Source: Primulina eburnea
Taxonomy: Eukaryota; Streptophyta; Magnoliopsida; Lamiales; Gesneriaceae
Assembly: GCF_022965805.1 (NCBI RefSeq)
Contig: NW_027330944.1
Coordinates: 62,001-126,000 of the forward strand
Length of the DNA: 64,000 nucleotides
Direction: 5' to 3'
Shown here one piece after another: positions 58,623 to 64,000 of this stretch. The notes beneath the pieces are model-generated. The model was not told the DNA's origin. It was given only the letters and a program-made list of their open reading frames with translations, and did no database searches. Made by a program: the position numbers and the translations under genes. Each line of letters begins with the position of its first letter. The first letter of the stretch is position 1.

Positions 58623-58746
58623 AACCAACAAAGGCCTCGGCCCATGTAGTGGGGTGTGGGTCGTTAGGATGGTCCAGCATGAGCTCATCCTAACGATCCC
58701 ATGACCAGTAGTGGTGCGTGGGTATGGACCGATGTCTTTGTTGGTT
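58623..58746. repeat. foldback with arms of about 50-60 bases
   Basis: The left arm (58623-58671, AACCAACAAAGGCCTCGGCC ... TCGTTAGGATG) pairs with the right arm (58685-58746, CATCCTAACGA ... CCGATGTCTTTGTTGGTT) around a 13-base loop. The match is imperfect (CCTCGGCCCAT against ACATCGGTCCAT; one arm longer by about 12 bases). It lies 0.3 kb after the ABC1K poly-A signal. Confidence 0.75.
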
Positions 58747-61526
58747 CAGACTAATGGCCCATGATCGTTACAAAACTCATTTTAAAATGCGGAAATATTT
58801 TTTATTTTTTTAAAGCTCGCAATTACAAAGTAACATTTAAAATAATCGTATTTATTTGCCAACAAGAATAAAGCAGTTTAAAAATAACTAAAGTCATCCA
58901 AAATCAACGTAAACGTGTAAAATCGATAAATCGTAATATCAACATATAAAAATGTCTTCTCTCAATCTGATAAATAAATATGCGGAAAAATAATGGTCCT
59001 CGGGTTGTGTCACAGCACAACCCGCCTGCCCACTCAGTCTTCGGCACATCCGGTCTCTTGATCAAAATGCACACCTGCATCACACGCCTAGTGAGTCTAA
59101 AGACTCAACACACTTATACTTGTAATTACAAGTACATATACATAACACACATCAGTGAAAAATAGCATAATCAACATACATTTCATGAGCTTAAAAACGT
59201 TAACATAAGTGTGTCGTGTAAAATCGTTACGTGTCAAAACATGTCTCATCATGTTATCATATCATATGCGTAACTTTGACCTGTCAAAACATGGTAATAG
59301 CATGTATCATCGTATCAGCATATATGTGTTAAAATCTTAATTTGAATTCCGTTCATTAACTGTGACTTTCGTATTATCATGTCATCATGTCAGTCGATGG
59401 ATCCATCTACATATAACCGCGGTACCTGACGGCGAGGATCATCAGCGACGACATTACCCGCCCACTGAGTCCGGGCCTTACATGTCATCGTGTCATCGTG
59501 TTAGTCACAACTAAATCACTTCCTTCAAAACGTGTCATCATATTCATCACTTAAATAAAAGCATGCATATACATAATTTTTCATTTAAACCAAGCATGCA
59601 CCATATTTATCATAATTGCGTAAAAAGCGTAAACATGATGCATAAAATTTTAAAATATCATAAATTTGTGCTCAAGGCGCTGCCATGACCAAATCTTACT
59701 CTGGGTACAAAATGGTCATTTTGCCCCTGGAAACCCAAAAATTATAGTTTCACTCCTAGACATCTAAATTGACCTGATTTTATCAAACTCCTTAAAATGT
59801 CCCAAAACATATTGATAAGCATTCCTAAACGTAAACTCGAGCCCAAATCACAACTTGACCGATTAGTTTTAAAACTTGGACCGGGATCCTGGTTTTAACC
59901 CGAATCGACTCGAAACTTAACCGAATTTCTCCCAACTTTTTACCACACCTTATAAACACTAAAAAGGCCCTAAAACCACGATTTAAGCCCTTTAGACCTT
60001 TGAACAAGTCCCTGGACAGCTGCTGGAAAATCCAGCAAGCCATCACCCAACTCTAGCTGTGACCCTAGCAAGCTTCTACCGTCCCTACGCAACAACCGAT
60101 GAGACCAGCCCTGACTCAGCCCCTCCTAGACCACTCTAGGACCCCTCTGAACCCACTGGACTCCCGACCCCAGCCCCAGCGAAGCGCACCTCTCGAACCA
60201 AAGAAAACACGCGGCCACGCCTCGCATAAGACGCGATGGCTTCTATCCTAGGAAACCTTCTTCCACTTCGTGAACAGCTGTATTGGGGCTTCCCCTGGAC
60301 CTCGGTTGGACCCTCATGGAGTGTACCTTGGTCTGGTTCAGTCCCTTTCTCAGCCTAGTCTACTCTACCTTGCACCATACCTCTAAAACCTTTATCGTCT
60401 AAGGGATGTAAACGAACCAAACCGTTTGTGAACTATTCGAAGCTCGATTCGATTAAAGCTCGTTTGAGCTCGTTTAAAGAGGCTCGTTAAGATAAAAAAA
60501 AACCAAACTCAAGCTTTACATTATTCGGCTCGTTAGCTCGTGAACATGTTCGTTGGTAAGTTAATGAGTAATCTTTTAGATGAAAAAATAATAGTTTTGA
60601 TATTTGATTCATTGATTTTGCATATTATTTATGAAATATATAGAAAAATCTATTAAATTTATTTATTATAATAATTTGTTTTCTTTAAAATATAATTTAC
60701 TTTTTAATTAATTTAATGAAAATTTAAATGTATAATTCATATTTATGAAGCTTGTTTAGGCTTGATAAATGCTTGAATAAGCTCGTAAGTCATGCATATA
60801 TTCGTTAAATAAAGCTCGAGCTCGGCTCGATTATAAACGAACCAAGCTCAAACATTCAAGAGTTCGGCTCGGCTCGACTCGGTTACATCCCTACGGCTAA
60901 GAACACAACCTCTCGGCCCTTCCACCTGTAGCCACCAGCAACGTTTTTAATCCCCAAAACAACATGTCACCATATTCAGCCCCTTAACAACCAAAAACCG
61001 CATCCCCTTGCACAAGTTCATGAAAAACGTGAGCAACAATTTAAAAGTATGCATGTTCATGACAATATGAAGCCAAAACGCAACAACAAGTAAGATCTCT
61101 GAAGTTTTCGACCACACAAAGTAATTCCAGCATATAGTGGCGTGTATGAAGAGAAAGCGGAAGATACAAACGTGCCTTGATGATTTATGATCGAAAACTT
61201 GAAGAATTTCGCGTCGGGGAGGTGCCGGAGGAGCGGGGAGTGAACCTTTCTTGAAAGAAAAATGGAGGAAAAACTTTGCTGCTGGTTTTCACGTCAATAT
61301 GTCTGCTGGAGAGTGGGTGAGACGTCTGATATCAGTAGGGTTGGGTTTAGGGTAGCTTAGGGTATCATTTAAATAGTTAATTACAAAATAATGGGCCCCT
61401 AAATGTTAATCAAAAGTTTAAAAAGATATTTAAGCCCAATAAGTTTAAAAGTAGGCCCATTAAACCAAAACACACTTCTGAAAAATATTTCGTATTGGAA
61501 GGGTGTAGGTTCTAAGGTTTAGGGTT
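58747..61526. repeat. LTR-like repetitive DNA downstream of ABC1K
   Basis: No coding similarity. The sequence, with an ATTACCCGCCCACTGAGTCC block (59453), many TCATCGTGTCATCG motifs and a GGTCATTTTGCCCCTGG block (59714), has the texture of a plant Ty3/gypsy LTR, probably antisense. A MITE interrupts it at 60404-60893. The ends and duplications were not resolved. Confidence 0.4.
60404..60893. mobile_element. hAT-like MITE, about 490 bp
   Basis: Terminal inverted repeats: GGGATGTAAACGAACCAA at the left (from 60403) and its imperfect complement TTACATCCCTA at the right (60883-60893). The interior is AT-rich and full of GCTCG-type subterminal repeats, the familiar pattern of plant hAT MITEs. Imperfect 8-base duplication: CGTCTAAG (60396-60403) and CGGCTAAG (60894-60901). 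No transposase, so non-autonomous. Confidence 0.75.
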
Positions 61527-62330
61527 TTTTTTCCGGAAAACACCGCCGGAAGCGAGGGGTTAGGCGGACTCCTACATGTATATATCCACAAAAATAAACA
61601 GTAACAGAATAAATAAAACCTAAAAGAGGAGGGGACAAGACCAAAACCTCCCCAAAAAGGCTAAAACAGTAGAAACATAAAAACAAATCATCATAGGGAA
61701 ATAAATACAAAAATAAACTAGCCCTAGAATACTACCAAAGAGCGCTAAAAACTAATCAAGGACGAACATCTCTAAGCACAACATGCTGAGGAAGACAAAA
61801 AGATAGCTGCAAGATGAGCGCGGAAACCATAGAGAAGCTCTCGTCTCGGAACCATCATCTCGGGACCATCACCCTGGGAATCCAATCTGTCAAAACGAAT
61901 CTAATCTGGCAGCTGTCAACTGTACAAAGCTCACTAGTCAAAAAAAGATAAGACCAGGAAGTCACTGTACAATGGCGATCAAAGAGCAAAATCTATATCG
62001 CAACCCACCCAAATAGTAAAGATCCAGCATCTGAAGTAAGAGAATAAATTAACCAAGCCCATGAGGAAGAAGTCCGACTAGAGAGATACAGTGATGCAGA
62101 GGCCGCCTGGAAAGAACCCCTGAAACCACCACATCATCCAGCAGACACAGATATAATAACTGAAGCGGCGGGCAAGGAGAACCTGCAGTAAACGCCCGCC
62201 AGGAACTCGAGAAGGACCAAAGAGTAGCACCAACAGGAAAAGTGCTGAAGACCATCCGAAACAAGAAGTAACATATTACAAGATATAGAGGGAGAAATAG
62301 AGCCAAAAGGAAGAAGGGTCTGCAAATGGC
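61527..62330 (-). other. 3' UTR of the RNase H-bearing LINE
   Basis: About 800 bases after the RNase H region with no convincing coding. It ends with CCGGAAAAAAAACC on the minus strand, a weak poly-A tail. No target-site duplication was resolved. Confidence 0.5.
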
Positions 62331-62406
62331 TAAGAACATCTGTATCTCAGGTAGGGGAGTCCTGAAATATGAGAGCGAGCAAGGGTGGAGATGTGGCTAG
62401 GAAGGG

Positions 62407-63044
62407 AAGGACCTAACTCTAAGGAATACTGCTTAAGGGTTTGAGCCCTCGCCGTCAAAGCATCCGCCACCGAATTACCCTCCCGGAAAATATGAGATAT
62501 ATGGAACGTATGCCCCCTCAAGAGAATCAAAATCCAAGAAACAATATGATCCAAACCCCAACAGCACCGACGGGACCGAATTATCTGAATGGAAGTCTGA
62601 GAGTCAAGCTCAATCCAAAGAGGGAAAAAAGAAAGATCAGAACAAAGGATAAGACCCCTCCAAACCGCCCAAAGTTCTGCCCGAAGAGAAGACCCAACTC
62701 TAATGAACTCACTGAATGAAAGAAGAAGGACCTAACTCTAAGGAATACTGCTTAAGGGTTTGAGCCCTCGCCGCCAAAGCATCCGCCACCGAATTACCCT
62801 CTCGGAAAATATGAGATATATGGAACGTATGCCCCCTCAAGAGAATCAAAATCCAAGAAAAAATATGATCCAAACCCCAACAGCACCGACGGGACCGAAT
62901 TATCTGAATGGAAGTCTGAGAGTCAAGCTCAATCCAAAGAGGGAAAAAAGAAAGATCAGAACAAAGGATAAGACCCCTCCAAACCGCCCAAAGTTCTGCC
63001 CGGAGAGAAGACCCAGCTCTAATGAACTCACTGAATGAAATAAG
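62407..63044. repeat. 319-base tandem duplication inside the LINE RNase H region
   Basis: 62407-62725 and 62726-63044 are adjacent copies that differ at about five positions by eye (for example CGCCGTCAAAG and CGCCGCCAAAG). The repeat carries the second half of the RNase H-like domain, so that part is encoded twice. Confidence 0.92.
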
Positions 63045-64000
63045 AACCCGCTCGGAGTCATCACGCACCAACAGAAGAATCTCCAAGGTAGCCTCTCGAA
63101 CTCCTATCAACATTCAAATTAAAACACCCCGAAGGCGGACGAAGCCAACGTACAATCGCCGTCCTACTAACTCTATGAAAAACAACCGATATACCCAGCA
63201 ATCTCGTCGCATGAGAAACACCCACCCAATGGTGGGCCTTGACAATATGCGCAGCATGGGCGAGGCGCAAGTAAGACAAAATCTGAGACTTCACAGTCTT
63301 GGCAGATATTGTGAACTGACGGTACTTCGAATCATTACGAGCCGTCCATAAAAGCCACATCACAATAAAAGACAGAAACTCCTTCACATGGCCGCCGGGT
63401 GTCCAGCGAGGATTCCTCTTCCAAGCACTGAGAAACAAAGAGAATCCCTAGCGTGGGGAATCCGGACACGGAAAATAGCCCCAAAAAGTGCCGGACGGAT
63501 CGAGCAATGGGGCTATCGAGGAAAATGTGAGTGAATGTCTCCGACATATCACAACACTGGCATCGGGACGCTAACTCAAAGCCACGACACAGGAGTACAT
63601 CATCGGCCGGGAGCCATTGATGCCAAAACCTTCAAAGGAAGAATGACATGGTAGGTATCAACCGGCTACCCCAGCAAGGAGTCAAAATATCAGAAGACTG
63701 GGCTCTCAAGCGGACAAGCTCCCACAAAGATTTCAACGAAAAAGCACCGTCAGGACTGTAAATCCAAAGAGCAACATTAGGCTCACCAGAGGCGATGGGA
63801 ACTAGAGAAATCGCCTCAGCCATCAAAGGGGCAACAACCGAGCAGAGAAGATCAAAATCCCAATCCCCCTAAGAAATAAAATGTGATATACGAGCACTAC
63901 GGCCCCCTCTAATCTCACTCTGGCTCGACGCGGGGGTATCCCCGAACAAAATATCGTGCCAAAATGAAACATTGCCCAGGCCAACCCGCCAGCGGATACC

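Larger units (their letters stand above)
61527..64000 (-). pseudogene. 3' half of an RNase H-bearing LINE, different from the other LINEs; runs off the right edge
   Basis: Minus strand: the zf-RVT region (63826-63440, DGAFSLKSLWELVRL, SETFTHIFLDSPIARSVRHF, WLLWTARNDSKY), then an RNase H-like RVT_3 domain (63200-62340: WLRPPSGCFNLNVDRSSRG, LRAELWAVWRGL, ELDSQTSIQII, SHIFREGNSVADALAARAQT). The coding end is near 62330 and a 3' UTR runs to a poly-A-like tract (poly-T at 61526-61533). A 319-base tandem duplication breaks the RNase H region (62407-63044). RT and endonuclease lie beyond base 64000. Confidence 0.82.

Noticed and set aside
58446..58688. Separate protein-coding gene on the minus strand
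   Set aside because: An 80-codon frame with no recognised domain, partly within the foldback arm.
60421..60880. Satellite DNA from repeated GCTCG words
   Set aside because: The words are irregular and bounded by inverted ends, which fits subterminal repeats of a MITE better than a tandem satellite.
62441..63038. Two near-identical + strand ORFs (MSPRRQSIRHRI...) as a duplicated gene
   Set aside because: They are the opposite strand of the RNase H coding region and are duplicated only because the DNA is.

Overview
This window is plant nuclear DNA, most likely from a eudicot; an asterid is possible but cannot be established from sequence reading alone. It has AT-rich introns with GT-AG borders and dense, nested plant retrotransposons: L1-type LINEs with a DUF4283-like ORF1, Ty1/copia elements, an Athila-type and a chromodomain-bearing Ty3/gypsy element, and small foldback or MITE-like repeats. 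No bacterial or organellar features were found.

The only host gene I can support is an ABC1K (ABC1/ADCK/UbiB atypical kinase) gene on the + strand. Nineteen coding exons (15841-58131, 1,701 coding bases, 566 residues plus stop) join in phase with no internal stop. The 5' exons (transit peptide and start of the ABC1 domain) are not visible and probably lie left of the window. The gene is stretched by retrotransposons: the intron before the first visible exon (at least 15.8 kb), intron 1 (11.7 kb) and intron 5 (21.1 kb) consist mostly of nested insertions, while introns 6-18 total only about 5.6 kb.

Layout: 1-676 antisense copia reverse transcriptase; 1124-1775 truncated LINE; 2020-15577 an old antisense LINE, split by a nearly intact sense LINE (4147-10526) and carrying a second truncated LINE (11015-11949). 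Intron 1 holds antisense copia remains (16022-21147, 23336-27300), LTR-like DNA (19263-19991, 21231-23330) and a truncated LINE (23774-26329). Intron 3 holds a 250-bp foldback. Intron 5 holds a sense copia element split twice, by a full-length LINE (32701-38847) and by an internally deleted Athila-type element (39136-44634), followed by an antisense copia split by a chromovirus (45505-50832). Downstream of the gene (58346-64000) are LTR-like sequence, a foldback, a hAT-like MITE and the 3' half of a different LINE that has an RNase H domain.

Target-site duplications define most nesting events and give a relative order: copia remains and the antisense LINE are oldest; LINEs 4147-10526 and 32701-38847 are younger; the two gypsy elements, with nearly identical LTRs, are the most recent. 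Points worth following are a five-unit array of GC-rich hairpins in the Athila LTR whose motif recurs in an unrelated LTR-like repeat, the ATGA-coupled ORF1/ORF2 arrangement shared by the LINEs, and a 119-bp LINE insertion that can be removed exactly in silico using its 18-bp duplication.
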